Part shown: in pieces, positions 25,372 through 34,001 of the stretch
Position numbering within the stretch: position 1 is the stretch's first letter
Layout: each line of letters starts with the position of its first letter
Source of the DNA: Verrucomicrobiales bacterium
GTDB lineage: Bacteria > Verrucomicrobiota > Verrucomicrobiia > Limisphaerales > UBA11320
Assembly: GCA_016793885.1 (NCBI GenBank)
Contig: JAEUHE010000092.1
Location: 1-58,343 of the forward strand
Length of the DNA: 58,343 nt
Reading direction: 5' to 3'
Made by a program: the position numbers and the translations under genes
The notes under the pieces: generated by a model
Database searches by the model: none
Seen by the model: only the letters and a program-made list of their open reading frames with translations
Told to the model about the DNA's origin: nothing

Positions 25372-26371
25372 ACTGCCCCAGAAAACGCGCGTCGTTCTCG
25401 TAGAACAGGCGGATGTCGTTCACCCCGTAACGGAGCATCGCCAACCGCTCGATGCCAAAGCCAAAGGCCCACCCCGACCACTGCTCCGGATCGTAGCCCA
25501 CGTTCTCGAAAACTTGAGGATGGACCATGCCGCAACCCGCGATTTCCATCCAGTCCTTGCCCAACTTCTTCACCAAGGCGTTGGTGAAATCGATTTCATA
25601 GCTGGGCTCGGTGTAGGAGAAGTAGTGAGGACGGAAGCGAAGTTTCACATCGCTGCCCAACAACTCGCGAAAAACAAATTCCACGGTGCCTTTCAAATCC
25701 CCCACCGTAACCCCCTGATCCACGTAGAGCCCCTCGATTTGGTGGAATGTCGGGTTGTGGGTGGCATCCGCATTGTCACGTCGGTAGACACGCCCCGGCA
25801 CAATGACGCGGATCGGTGGCTTTTGCTTTTCCATCACCCGAATCTGAACGGAAGACGTATGGGTGCGCAGCAGGGGGCGCGCTGGCGTGTTCAGATAGAA
25901 GGTGTCTTGCAAGTCGCGCGCCGGATGATCCGCGGGCGTGTTCAGCGCATCGAAACAGTGATACTCATCCTCCACCTCCGGACCATCGGCCACCGCAAAG
26001 CCCAGCTTGCGAAAACTTCGGACGATGTCCTCCGTCACTTGAGTCAGGGGGTGCAAGCGACCGAGTGAACGACGGCGGCCCGGGAGGGTAAAATCGGTCG
26101 GCTCCGACGGCAGCGCAGCCTTCAACTCCAGCTCCGATCGGCGACTCTCCAGAGCGGATTCCAGCTCGACTTTGGCCTGGTTGATCAATTTTCCCGCCGC
26201 GGGACGCTCTTCCTTCGGCAAAGAACCCAACTGCTTCATCAAGGCGGTGAAGCGTCCATTCGCGCCCAAGTACTGGATTCGGGACTGTTCCAAGGCGGCC
26301 AGGTCACCCGCAGCTTGGAGTTCCGCCAAGCCCGCGGCTTTCAGCGGTTCGATATCAGCGATCAACGACAT
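25367..26371 (-). CDS. pheS: Phenylalanine-tRNA ligase alpha subunit
   Basis: A 334-residue class II synthetase catalytic subunit. The N-terminal coiled coil (1-90) includes GSLPKEERPAAGKLINQ. Motif 2 is seen in LRFRPHYFSYTEPSYEI and motif 3 in WSGWAFGFGIERLAMLRYGV, and the chain ends in the typical RFLGQF. It charges tRNA-Phe as an alpha2-beta2 enzyme with PheT. The ATG at 26371 (MSLIADIEPL) fits the family; a TTG-initiated extension to 26461 is unlikely. pheT is not downstream: the next gene is the convergent MOSC gene, so pheS and pheT are split in this genome. Upstream lies a terminator, then rplT. Confidence 0.96.
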   Translation of the reverse strand: MSLIADIEPLKAAGLAELQAAGDLAALEQSRIQYLGANGRFTALMKQLGSLPKEERPAAGKLINQAKVELESALESRRSELELKAALPSEPTDFTLPGRRRSLGRLHPLTQVTEDIVRSFRKLGFAVADGPEVEDEYHCFDALNTPADHPARDLQDTFYLNTPARPLLRTHTSSVQIRVMEKQKPPIRVIVPGRVYRRDNADATHNPTFHQIEGLYVDQGVTVGDLKGTVEFVFRELLGSDVKLRFRPHYFSYTEPSYEIDFTNALVKKLGKDWMEIAGCGMVHPQVFENVGYDPEQWSGWAFGFGIERLAMLRYGVNDIRLFYENDARFLGQF

Positions 26372-26459
26372 AATTGGCAGCGGTAAGTGTTTGGAAAAGT
26401 AGCGTCGAGTCAAGACTAGGTCCGGATGCTCACGAAGGCACAGCCCGCCTCGGCGGGAC

Positions 26460-26497
26460 AAAAAAAGCGGGCGACCTCATTTAGCGAAGTCGCCCGC
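26460..26497 (-). terminator. Intrinsic terminator after rplT
   Basis: On the minus strand, GCGGGCGAC and GTCGCCCGC (26489-26497 and 26467-26475) form a perfect 9-bp stem with a 13-base loop, followed by seven T residues (26466-26460). It ends the rpmI-rplT transcript or controls read-through into pheS. A second short stem (CCCGCC/GGCGGG) lies at about 26444-26457. Confidence 0.85.
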
Positions 26498-26550
26498 CAG
26501 TAAAGATTTCCCAGGCTGCACAGCTCGGAAGCTGCTCCAACCCCAGGGCC

Positions 26551-26922
26551 TTAGGCCGCTTTGGCTTTGGTGACCAAGGCGTTTTGAGCAACCTTGACCA
26601 ACTCACCAAACGCCGCGGTGTCGGTGGCGGCGATCTCAGCCAGAACCTTGCGGTCCAAAGCGACCTTGGCCGCTTTCAAACCTTCAATGAAACGGCTGTA
26701 AGTGATGCCGGCAGCACGAGCCGCGGCGTTGATGCGGACCTGCCACAATCCGCGGAAATTGCGCTTCTTGGTCTTGCGATCGCGATAGGCATACTGACGG
26801 CCATGGTCGATGGCGTCCGAAGCGTAGCGGTACAGTTTTGAGCGGCGCATGCGGAAGCCTTTGGCTGCCGTGAGCATGCGTTTACGTCGGCGACGTGAAG
26901 CGGGAGCGTTAGTGACGCGCAT
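26551..26922 (-). CDS. rplT: 50S ribosomal protein L20
   Basis: A 123-residue protein with the L20 hallmarks: MRVTNAPASRRRRKRMLTAA at the N-terminus, KGFRMRRSKLYR, RDRKTKKRNFRGLWQVRINAA and SRFIEGLKAAKVALDRKVLAEIA. It binds 23S rRNA early in 50S assembly and in other bacteria also represses its own operon. It follows rpmI by 72 bases on the same strand. The usual third member, infC, is not upstream of rpmI here; that side faces rplU. Confidence 0.97.
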   Translation of the reverse strand: MRVTNAPASRRRRKRMLTAAKGFRMRRSKLYRYASDAIDHGRQYAYRDRKTKKRNFRGLWQVRINAAARAAGITYSRFIEGLKAAKVALDRKVLAEIAATDTAAFGELVKVAQNALVTKAKAA

Positions 26923-26994
26923 AGGTCGGAATCGTTAGTCGAATTGAAACAAAGTCAGTGATGTTAAAGGTCTCAGCCAGCCACAGGCACTCGA

Positions 26995-27204
26995 TCAGTG
27001 ACTGAACGGCAGGTTTTGAGTGATGCGATACGTATCAGTAGGATCCACCTGCTTGGCAGTGCCAAGGGATCGCCGCCGCTTCGAGCTCTTGTGAGCCAGA
27101 AGATGCCGGCGTCCAGCGCGCGAACGCATCACTTTGCCAGTGCCGGTGATCTTGAACCGTTTTGCTACGGCTTTTCTCGTCTTATTTCCACGGGGGCGTC
27201 TCAT
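26995..27204 (-). CDS. rpmI: 50S ribosomal protein L35
   Basis: A 69-residue basic protein with the L35 pattern: [19 protein letters not shown], then [15 protein letters not shown]. The length fits the family (about 64-70). It is the first gene of a short rpmI-rplT unit with its own promoter (27240-27268), since rplU is transcribed away on the other strand. In most bacteria infC precedes rpmI; that link is broken here. Confidence 0.96.
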   Translation of the reverse strand: MRRPRGNKTRKAVAKRFKITGTGKVMRSRAGRRHLLAHKSSKRRRSLGTAKQVDPTDTYRITQNLPFSH

Positions 27205-27239
27205 AAAAATCTTTAGTCTTTTACTGAAAAAGAGCGCGC

Positions 27240-27268
27240 AATATAAGAAGCGGATCCAAGACAGGCAA
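27240..27268 (-). promoter_or_regulatory. Sigma-70-type promoter for rpmI-rplT
   Basis: On the minus strand, TTGCCT (27268-27263) and TATATT (27245-27240) are spaced by exactly 17 bases. Nine of twelve positions match the consensus. The -10 box ends 35 bases before the rpmI start codon. Confidence 0.55.
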
Positions 27269-27310
27269 GAGGTAATTTGGAAAGGTTTGCGAAATTTATA
27301 AAGAGACTCG

Positions 27311-27339
27311 TTGACAGAAAGCCTCCGAGATGAAAGATT
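27311..27339 (+). promoter_or_regulatory. Possible promoter for rplU-rpmA
   Basis: A perfect -35 hexamer TTGACA (27311-27316) is followed after 17 bases by AAGATT (27334-27339), a weak -10. It lies 28 bases before the rplU start. The location in the divergent region supports it, but the -10 is poor. Confidence 0.35.
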
Positions 27340-27366
27340 GCGCGTCCCTTTTGAGGGGCAAAAACT

Positions 27367-27678
27367 ATGTATGCAGTCTTAGAAACCGGAGGAAAGCAGT
27401 ACCGGGTCGCCGCGGGTGACAAGCTCGAAATCGAACGCTTGGCCGTGGACGCCGGTAAACCGGTGGAGTTTGACCGGGTTCTGCTCGTGAATTTGGATGG
27501 CAAGGTGATTGTGGGCGCGCCCACGGTGACCAATGCTCGCGTGGTGGCTGATGTGGTTGCTCATGTGCGGGGCGAGAAGAAAATCGCCTTCAAGATGAGA
27601 CGCCGCAAGGGCTACCATCGTACGGTGGGCCACCGTCAGGAACTGACCGTCGTCCAGATCAAAGAAATCAAAGCTTAA
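27367..27678 (+). CDS. rplU: 50S ribosomal protein L21
   Basis: A 103-residue L21: [20 protein letters not shown] at the start, the GAPTV strand, and the C-terminal signature [23 protein letters not shown]. It binds 23S rRNA with L20. GAGGGG about 8 bases upstream serves as ribosome-binding site. It leads the conserved rplU-rpmA-obgE cluster, with 53 bases to rpmA. Confidence 0.97.
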   Translation: MYAVLETGGKQYRVAAGDKLEIERLAVDAGKPVEFDRVLLVNLDGKVIVGAPTVTNARVVADVVAHVRGEKKIAFKMRRRKGYHRTVGHRQELTVVQIKEIKA

Positions 27679-27731
27679 TCGATACCGATTCGTCTCGATT
27701 AACTTCTTAGCAACACTTTTCAGCTGATTTT

Positions 27732-27995
27732 ATGGCACATAAGAAAGGTCAAGGCAGCGTTCGTAATGGACGCGACAGCACAAGCAAGCGGCTCGGCGTC
27801 AAACGTTTCGGTGGTGAGGTAGTCACCGCCGGCAGCATTATCGTCCGACAACGCGGCAGCCGGTTCGTCGCCGGCCTCAACGTCGGCACGGGTCGGGACT
27901 GGACGCTGTTCGCGCTCACCGAAGGTCGTGTCACGTTCGATAAGGGTAGTCGCCGGGTCAATATCTTGCCCGTCGCAGCCCCCGCCGCCAACTAG
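27732..27995 (+). CDS. rpmA: 50S ribosomal protein L27
   Basis: An 87-residue L27 with [20 protein letters not shown] at the N-terminus, the part that reaches the peptidyl-transferase centre, then [21 protein letters not shown]. There is no N-terminal cleavage extension of the Firmicutes type. It lies between rplU and obgE in the usual order. A strong terminator follows 22 bases after the stop. Confidence 0.97.
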   Translation: MAHKKGQGSVRNGRDSTSKRLGVKRFGGEVVTAGSIIVRQRGSRFVAGLNVGTGRDWTLFALTEGRVTFDKGSRRVNILPVAAPAAN

Positions 27996-28017
27996 TCCGT
28001 TTTTTTCCACTTCACAC

Positions 28018-28049
28018 GGCGAGGTGAGCAACCTCGCCTTTTTTGTTTT
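28018..28049 (+). terminator. Intrinsic terminator between rpmA and obgE
   Basis: GGCGAGGT (28018-28025) and ACCTCGCC (28031-28038) form a perfect 8-bp stem with a 5-base loop, followed by TTTTTTGTTTT. It should end the rplU-rpmA mRNA. The obgE ATG lies at 28058, nine bases beyond, which leaves no room for a downstream promoter. Confidence 0.85.
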
Positions 28050-28057
28050 CCCCCCAA

Positions 28058-29290
28058 ATGTTTATTGATGAGATCAAGGTCTACGCCCGCGCCGGACACG
28101 GCGGCAAAGGCTGTGTCGCGTTCACTCGGGAGGCCTACCGTCCCAAGGGAGGACCCAGCGGCGGAAACGGAGGACGCGGGGGAAATGTCATCCTCCAGGC
28201 CGATCACGATCTCAACAACCTCATCCAGCAGTATTACATCCCCCGCCTCATCGCTCAAACCGGCGAGGCCGGGATGGGTAAAGGCATGGATGGCCATGCC
28301 GGCAAGGACCTGATCGTCAAGGTTCCCTGCGGAACCATCGTGTGGCGGCTCACTCCTAAAGTGATCCCCGGACTCACGGTGGATGACGAGGATTCTTCCA
28401 CCGAGGCTGAAGAGGACGACGACGCGGAAGCAGACGAGGATTCCTCCCAGGCCAAGACACCGCCCCGACTGCCCATTTCTACCGGCGCGCGTCCCGTGCT
28501 CCGCCGCAGTGGCAGTGAGATGGCCTACGAGATGAATCTCGAGGAGGAGGAGAAGCCCGCCAGCAAGCAGGATGAGCGTAAGGGCGAACGAATCGCCGAC
28601 CTTACCGAGCACGGCCAGCAGTTCGTGCTCTGCCAAGGTGGCCGCGGCGGATTGGGCAATCGAAATTTCGCCACCTCCCGGCTTCAGGCACCCCGATTCG
28701 CCCAACCCGGCGAACCCGGTGACGAAGGCGAGTTCCTGCTCGAACTCCAGATCATGGCTGATGTTGGCCTGGTGGGCTATCCCAATGCCGGTAAATCCAC
28801 GCTGCTATCGGCTATTTCACACGCCCGCCCGAAGGTAGCCCCCTACCCTTTCACGACCCTAACTCCCCAGATCGGGATCGTCGAATACACCGGAGATTAT
28901 CGCCGGCTCACCGTCTGCGACGTGCCCGGGTTGATCGAAGGCGCACACAACAACGTCGGCCTGGGTCACGCCTTCCTCCGTCACATCGAACGTTGCAAGG
29001 TCATCATCCTGCTCATCGACATGGCCGGCACCGATGGCCGAGAACCCTGGGACGACTACAAAAAGCTGCTCATCGAATTGGAACTCTACGATCCAGAGCT
29101 GCTGAACAAACCCCGCTTCGTCGTCGCCAACAAGATGGACGAGCCAGCCTCCGAAGCGAATCTCAAACAGTTCAAACGCAAAGTCCGTAAAACCCCCGTC
29201 CTGCCCATCTCCGCCGGATTCGATGAAGGGATCGAGGCGTTCCGGAAGCTGATTCGCGACGCCGTCGAGGCAGCCGAGCCTCGAAAATGA
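28058..29290 (+). CDS. obgE: Obg GTPase with an acidic insertion in the Obg fold
   Basis: A 410-residue GTPase of ribosome assembly and stress control. The glycine-rich Obg fold starts at MFIDEIKVYARAGHGGKG and resumes at IADLTEHGQQFVLCQGGRGG. Between these, after VPCGTIV, lies an insertion of about 70-80 residues (about 98-178) with a very acidic stretch (residues 109-128) and EEEE near 162-165; most Obg proteins have only a short turn here. The G domain has GYPNAGKST (240-248), DVPGLIEGAH and NKMDEP. The C-terminal OCT domain is absent. The ATG at 28058 matches the family start. There is no clear Shine-Dalgarno sequence, and a terminator lies directly upstream. The stop overlaps the next ATG (ATGA). 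Confidence 0.95.
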   Translation: MFIDEIKVYARAGHGGKGCVAFTREAYRPKGGPSGGNGGRGGNVILQADHDLNNLIQQYYIPRLIAQTGEAGMGKGMDGHAGKDLIVKVPCGTIVWRLTPKVIPGLTVDDEDSSTEAEEDDDAEADEDSSQAKTPPRLPISTGARPVLRRSGSEMAYEMNLEEEEKPASKQDERKGERIADLTEHGQQFVLCQGGRGGLGNRNFATSRLQAPRFAQPGEPGDEGEFLLELQIMADVGLVGYPNAGKSTLLSAISHARPKVAPYPFTTLTPQIGIVEYTGDYRRLTVCDVPGLIEGAHNNVGLGHAFLRHIERCKVIILLIDMAGTDGREPWDDYKKLLIELELYDPELLNKPRFVVANKMDEPASEANLKQFKRKVRKTPVLPISAGFDEGIEAFRKLIRDAVEAAEPRK

Positions 29291-29826
29291 TCCGCGGCGT
29301 CTTTCTAGATCGTGATGGCACGCTGATCGAGGAAAAGAATTACCTCCACCGCCCCGAGGACGTCGAATTCTACCCGGGGGCCTTCGCCGCGCTCCGACGA
29401 CTTCAACAGGCGGGGTTTCTGCTCATCGTTGTCACCAACCAGTCCGGGGTCGGACGGGGCTACTTCACCCTGCAGGATGTGGAGTTGGTGCATCAGCGGA
29501 TGATCGCCGACTGCTCCCGCGAGGGCGTGACCCTGACCCACTTTTACATCGCTCCCGAGGCCCCCGACCAGCCCAGCCGAGTCCGCAAACCCTCCCCCCA
29601 GTTCCTGCTGGATGCCCGCGACCAGTTTCAAGTCGATCTCGCCTCCAGCTTTATGATTGGCGATAAGCTCATCGACCTCGAATGCGGGTGGAATGCTGGT
29701 GTGCACAAGTCGATTTTGGTTCGTACCGGATACGGCCGCGAGGTGGAGCGCTCTGCCGGGGAGAAACTCCGCGGCGCTTTCGTCGCTGAAGGACTTTCTC
29801 AAGCGGCCGATTACATTCTTGGCTGA
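29287..29826 (+). CDS. HAD-IIIA phosphatase, GmhB/HisB-N-like
   Basis: A 179-residue phosphatase of the D,D-heptose 1,7-bisphosphate phosphatase group. Motif I is FLDRDGTLIEE with the double Asp, VTNQSGVGRGYF is the family motif II, and FMIGDKLIDLECGWNAG is motif IV. Classical GmhB carries a zinc loop with three Cys and one His after the middle; here the same place reads YIAPEAPDQPSRVRKPSP with no Cys. So the fold is kept but the zinc site is lost, and the substrate may differ. Coupled to obgE by a four-base overlap. A role in LPS heptose synthesis fits the nearby kdsB but is inferred. Confidence 0.82.
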   Translation: MIRGVFLDRDGTLIEEKNYLHRPEDVEFYPGAFAALRRLQQAGFLLIVVTNQSGVGRGYFTLQDVELVHQRMIADCSREGVTLTHFYIAPEAPDQPSRVRKPSPQFLLDARDQFQVDLASSFMIGDKLIDLECGWNAGVHKSILVRTGYGREVERSAGEKLRGAFVAEGLSQAADYILG

Positions 29827-29861
29827 AGCTGATCCCACATGGGCGGCACCAGCCAGGATTC

Positions 29862-30434
29862 ATGCGCAGGAAACTCTTTCTCAGTTATTCGTTGCTCCCG
29901 CTGTTGATGCTACCATTCCTTCTCGCCGGGCCGCTCTCGCCCTCGGATCTCACCAAGGAGACTTTCCAGACCGCCAAAGGGGAGAACTTTTCCATCGAAT
30001 ATCCCAAAGGATGGAAGAGCCAGCGGCAAACAACAGCGGACATGCCCGTTGCGACTCTGCGTCTGGTCAACCCTGAAGAGTCCACCGTGCTCATGATCTC
30101 CCTCATCCCCACCAAGCCAAACACGGTCTTGGATCGTGTGGATGATCTCGAAAAAATTCTCATCAACGGCACCAAACCGATGCTCAAGAACGCCGTCGAG
30201 AAGCAGGTGAACTCCCAATCCTTTCGCTCCGATCACTGCATCGGGATCTACGCCACGTTCACCGATGCCCGATTTGTCGATAAACCGCCCACAGCCGGGG
30301 AATATCGCTATTCGGCGACGTTCATCCTCACCTACCCGGGCTACCTGGTTACAGCCACCTTCCTGACTCAAGAGGATATTTCCCAATCCTTGGACTTAGC
30401 CGTGCTGCTCCTGAAAACACTGCGAAAGGGATGA
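29862..30434 (+). CDS. Secreted protein, PsbP/DUF1795-like fold, function unknown
   Basis: A 190-residue protein with a signal peptide (about 1-25). The mature part starts with TAKGENFSIEYPKGWK, a segment typical of PsbP-like, DcrB or DUF1795 domains, and continues with mixed alpha/beta character to YLVTATFLTQEDISQSLDLAVLLLKTL. This fold is often found in envelope proteins of unknown job. No membrane helices follow the signal. It lies between the phosphatase gene and kdsB with spacers of 35 and 64 bases; the spacer before kdsB contains a short palindrome (CCCTGCAGGG). Confidence 0.6.
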   Translation: MRRKLFLSYSLLPLLMLPFLLAGPLSPSDLTKETFQTAKGENFSIEYPKGWKSQRQTTADMPVATLRLVNPEESTVLMISLIPTKPNTVLDRVDDLEKILINGTKPMLKNAVEKQVNSQSFRSDHCIGIYATFTDARFVDKPPTAGEYRYSATFILTYPGYLVTATFLTQEDISQSLDLAVLLLKTLRKG

Positions 30435-30498
30435 TTCCGCCCTTCTTTTGGTAATCACGCTCGACGTCCAGCCCTGCAGGGGCTAAATCAGCCCACCA

Positions 30499-31245
30499 AT
30501 GAAGATCATTGGTGTTATCCCCGCCCGCTTCGGATCCACTCGCTTTCCTGGCAAGCCTCTGGTTCAAATCGCCGGCAAAATGCTGATCCAAAGAGTGGTC
30601 GAGCGATGTAAGCAAGCTTCCCTGCTGCAAGAGGTTATCGTCGCCACCGATGACGAACGCATCCGTGCGGCGGTGGCACCCTTCTGCCGGGTGGAGATGA
30701 CCTCCCCCGACCACCCCAGTGGCACGGATCGTATCGCTGAAGTGGTCCGCCGAGTGCCTTGCGATGCCGTTATCAACATTCAGGGGGATGAACCACTCAT
30801 CGATCCGGCAGTCATTGAGGAGGTTGCCGGGCTGCTGCCGACGGCAGAAATGTCCACTGCGGCCACCCCGATCAAGGACGTTTCGGAATACGACAATCCA
30901 AACGTAGTGAAAGTCGTTGTCAGCGCGACCGGACGCGCCCTATATTTTTCACGTCGCACGATTCCCTATCTGCGAGATGCCGCCGGGGGTTCCGCTCAGG
31001 AACAGTTGGCGGCGTTTGTTTTTTTAAAGCACTTGGGCATCTATGGTTATCGCACCAGCGCTCTGTTGAAGCTGGTCCAGTTCCAGGTATCGAACCTGGA
31101 AAAGGCTGAAAAACTAGAACAGCTGCGCGCTCTGGAGAACGACATCCCCATCGCGGTCGCCAAAGTCAGTTATGAATGCGTTGGGGTGGATACTCCGGAA
31201 GATGTGAGACGGGTGGAAGGGCTCCTTAAGGTTGGTGGGATCTAG
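30499..31245 (+). CDS. kdsB: 3-deoxy-manno-octulosonate cytidylyltransferase (CMP-Kdo synthetase)
   Basis: A 248-residue nucleotidyltransferase that activates Kdo with CTP for lipopolysaccharide inner-core synthesis. The N-terminal CTP site is IPARFGSTRFPGKPL, and VATDDERI, SGTDRIAEV and INIQGDEPLI are family motifs. The catalytic part ends with YECVGVDTPEDVRRVE. Length is normal. It shows that the organism makes a Kdo-containing outer membrane. The CTP producer pyrG follows 50 bases downstream, a common pairing (CTP supply and use). Confidence 0.96.
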   Translation: MKIIGVIPARFGSTRFPGKPLVQIAGKMLIQRVVERCKQASLLQEVIVATDDERIRAAVAPFCRVEMTSPDHPSGTDRIAEVVRRVPCDAVINIQGDEPLIDPAVIEEVAGLLPTAEMSTAATPIKDVSEYDNPNVVKVVVSATGRALYFSRRTIPYLRDAAGGSAQEQLAAFVFLKHLGIYGYRTSALLKLVQFQVSNLEKAEKLEQLRALENDIPIAVAKVSYECVGVDTPEDVRRVEGLLKVGGI

Positions 31246-31277
31246 AGGATGAGACGGGGACGGACGGTTCGGAATAA

Positions 31278-32930
<1,653 letters not shown>

Positions 32931-32990
32931 GCGACCGCGCGAACGTGGTCATGTGGGAGTGGTCTGGAGGCAGCAGGAAAAGAAATGAAA

Positions 32991-33065
32991 TGGTGGGCGG
33001 TGAGGGATTCGAACCCCCGACCCACAGCGTGTAAAGCTGCTGCGCTACCGCTGCGCCAACCGCCC
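32991..33065 (-). tRNA. tRNA-Val (anticodon TAC)
   Basis: A full cloverleaf can be drawn on the minus strand: acceptor GGGCGGT/ACCGCCC, D arm GCGC-loop-GCGC, anticodon stem GCAGC/GCTGT with loop TTTACAC (anticodon TAC, reads GTA), and T arm with TTCGAAT. The discriminator is A and the CCA end is encoded (32993-32991). Confidence 0.95.
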
Positions 33066-33145
33066 GACCGGCCGAAACATTACCGGAGTGTCCCGGCGAA
33101 TGGCAAACGTACAATTCAACCTATAAACCTAAACCCGGGAATGAA

Positions 33146-33359
33146 TTAACCACGCGGATGGCACGGATTAAGAAGGGTTTGTGATGTCCTTGAGCACGGG
33201 TGAGGGTCTTCCTTCCACGTCTTCGCGGATCCGTGTCATCCGCGCAATCCGTGGTTCACCAGTTGCTCCCCCGCTCCGCGCTCTCCGCACCTCCGCGAGA
33301 GATTCCGGCAGTCCTTCGGAGTCAGGGAGGGATCTTTTCTCGCGGAGGCGCGGAGAGCG
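33146..33359. repeat. Composite of inverted repeats in a 460-base gene-free region
   Basis: The region between the tRNA gene and trmL (33066-33527) holds no convincing gene. At 33146-33170 the text CCACGCGGATGGCACGGATT is matched in inverse, imperfectly, at 33224-33257 (CCGTGTCATCCGCG and CCGTGGTT). At 33279-33299, CGCTCTCCGCACCTCCGCGA pairs with 33339-33359 with one mismatch over 21 bases. Such sequences, with CCGTG/GGATT and GCGGAG units, look like decayed dispersed palindromes. Confidence 0.6.
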
Positions 33360-33452
33360 CGGAGAGGAGCGAGTTCATGGAGAGGGGCGTGTTCCTTCCT
33401 GACGGGCCCAACCTGTTGAAAATCAACGAAACCACTTTAAAGTTCATAGGAA

Positions 33453-33532
33453 GGTCGTCGGACTTAGTAAATCGTTCCGCAGGGTGCCCCCCGGGGATAT
33501 CACTTGATTCCCTGGCTTTTGGATGGCTCAGC
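33453..33532. repeat. Second copy of the 25100 element, ends decayed, at the trmL stop
   Basis: GTCGTCGGACTTAGTAAATC, then GTTCCGCAGGGTGCC, matches the element at 25107-25142 with few differences, and both end with a GGCTTTT/GGTTTTTT and GGATG segment. CTAGCAG ends are absent here. The right end reaches the trmL stop codon (33528-33530), so this copy also abuts a gene 3' end. Confidence 0.6.
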
Positions 33533-34001
33533 CACCCCTCGTCACAGTTGGAAAACCCTGTTGCCTCAAGGCCTCGTAAAGCACAATCGCCACACAGTTG
33601 GAGAGATTCAAGGAGCGCGACTCGGGATTGATCATCGGGATGCGCACCCATTGGGCCACATTCTCATCCAGCATCATCCGGGGTAACCCAGCGGTCTCAC
33701 GCCCAAATACCAGATAATCATCCGGACCGTACCGCACCTCTCCGTAATGCCGAGGCCCTCCCGACTCCACGAACCAGAGTCTGGCGTCAGCCGGCAACGA
33801 CACCCTGAACGCAACCCAGTTGGGCCAGCACTTCCACTTCACCTGCTTCCAATAATCCATCCCGGCACGCTTGAGTTGCTTGTCGTCCAACTGGAACCCC
33901 AGGGGTTCGATGAGATGAAGGGTCGAGCGCGTCGCAGCGCAGAGGCGCGCGATGTTTCCCGTGTTGGGCGGAATCTCTGGTTCCACTAAAACAATGTTCA
34001 T
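33528..34001 (-). CDS. trmL: tRNA (cytidine/uridine-34 2'-O)-methyltransferase
   Basis: A 157-residue SPOUT methyltransferase that methylates the wobble ribose of some leucine tRNAs. Family motifs: MNIVLVEPEIPPNTGNIARL at the N-terminus, LDYW-like AGMDYWKQV, YLVFGRETAGLP (AdoMet trefoil knot, motif 2) and RSLNLSNCVAIVLYEALRQQ (motif 3). Length is normal. It is the last gene of ruvX-truA-trmL; its ATG overlaps the truA stop (ATGA). A repeat element begins at its stop codon. Confidence 0.95.
   Translation of the reverse strand: MNIVLVEPEIPPNTGNIARLCAATRSTLHLIEPLGFQLDDKQLKRAGMDYWKQVKWKCWPNWVAFRVSLPADARLWFVESGGPRHYGEVRYGPDDYLVFGRETAGLPRMMLDENVAQWVRIPMINPESRSLNLSNCVAIVLYEALRQQGFPTVTRGG

Noticed and set aside
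25289..26068. A 259-residue plus-strand frame across pheS
   Set aside because: Antisense shadow of pheS; no family character.
26372..26550. Attenuator with a Phe leader peptide before pheS, as in E. coli pheM
   Set aside because: A short frame (GTG start) reaches into the terminator stem, but it has only one Phe codon. The terminator alone is supported.
33181..33631. Several overlapping short frames between the tRNA gene and trmL
   Set aside because: The DNA is made of inverted repeats and the translations are rich in Arg, Ser and Pro with no start signals.
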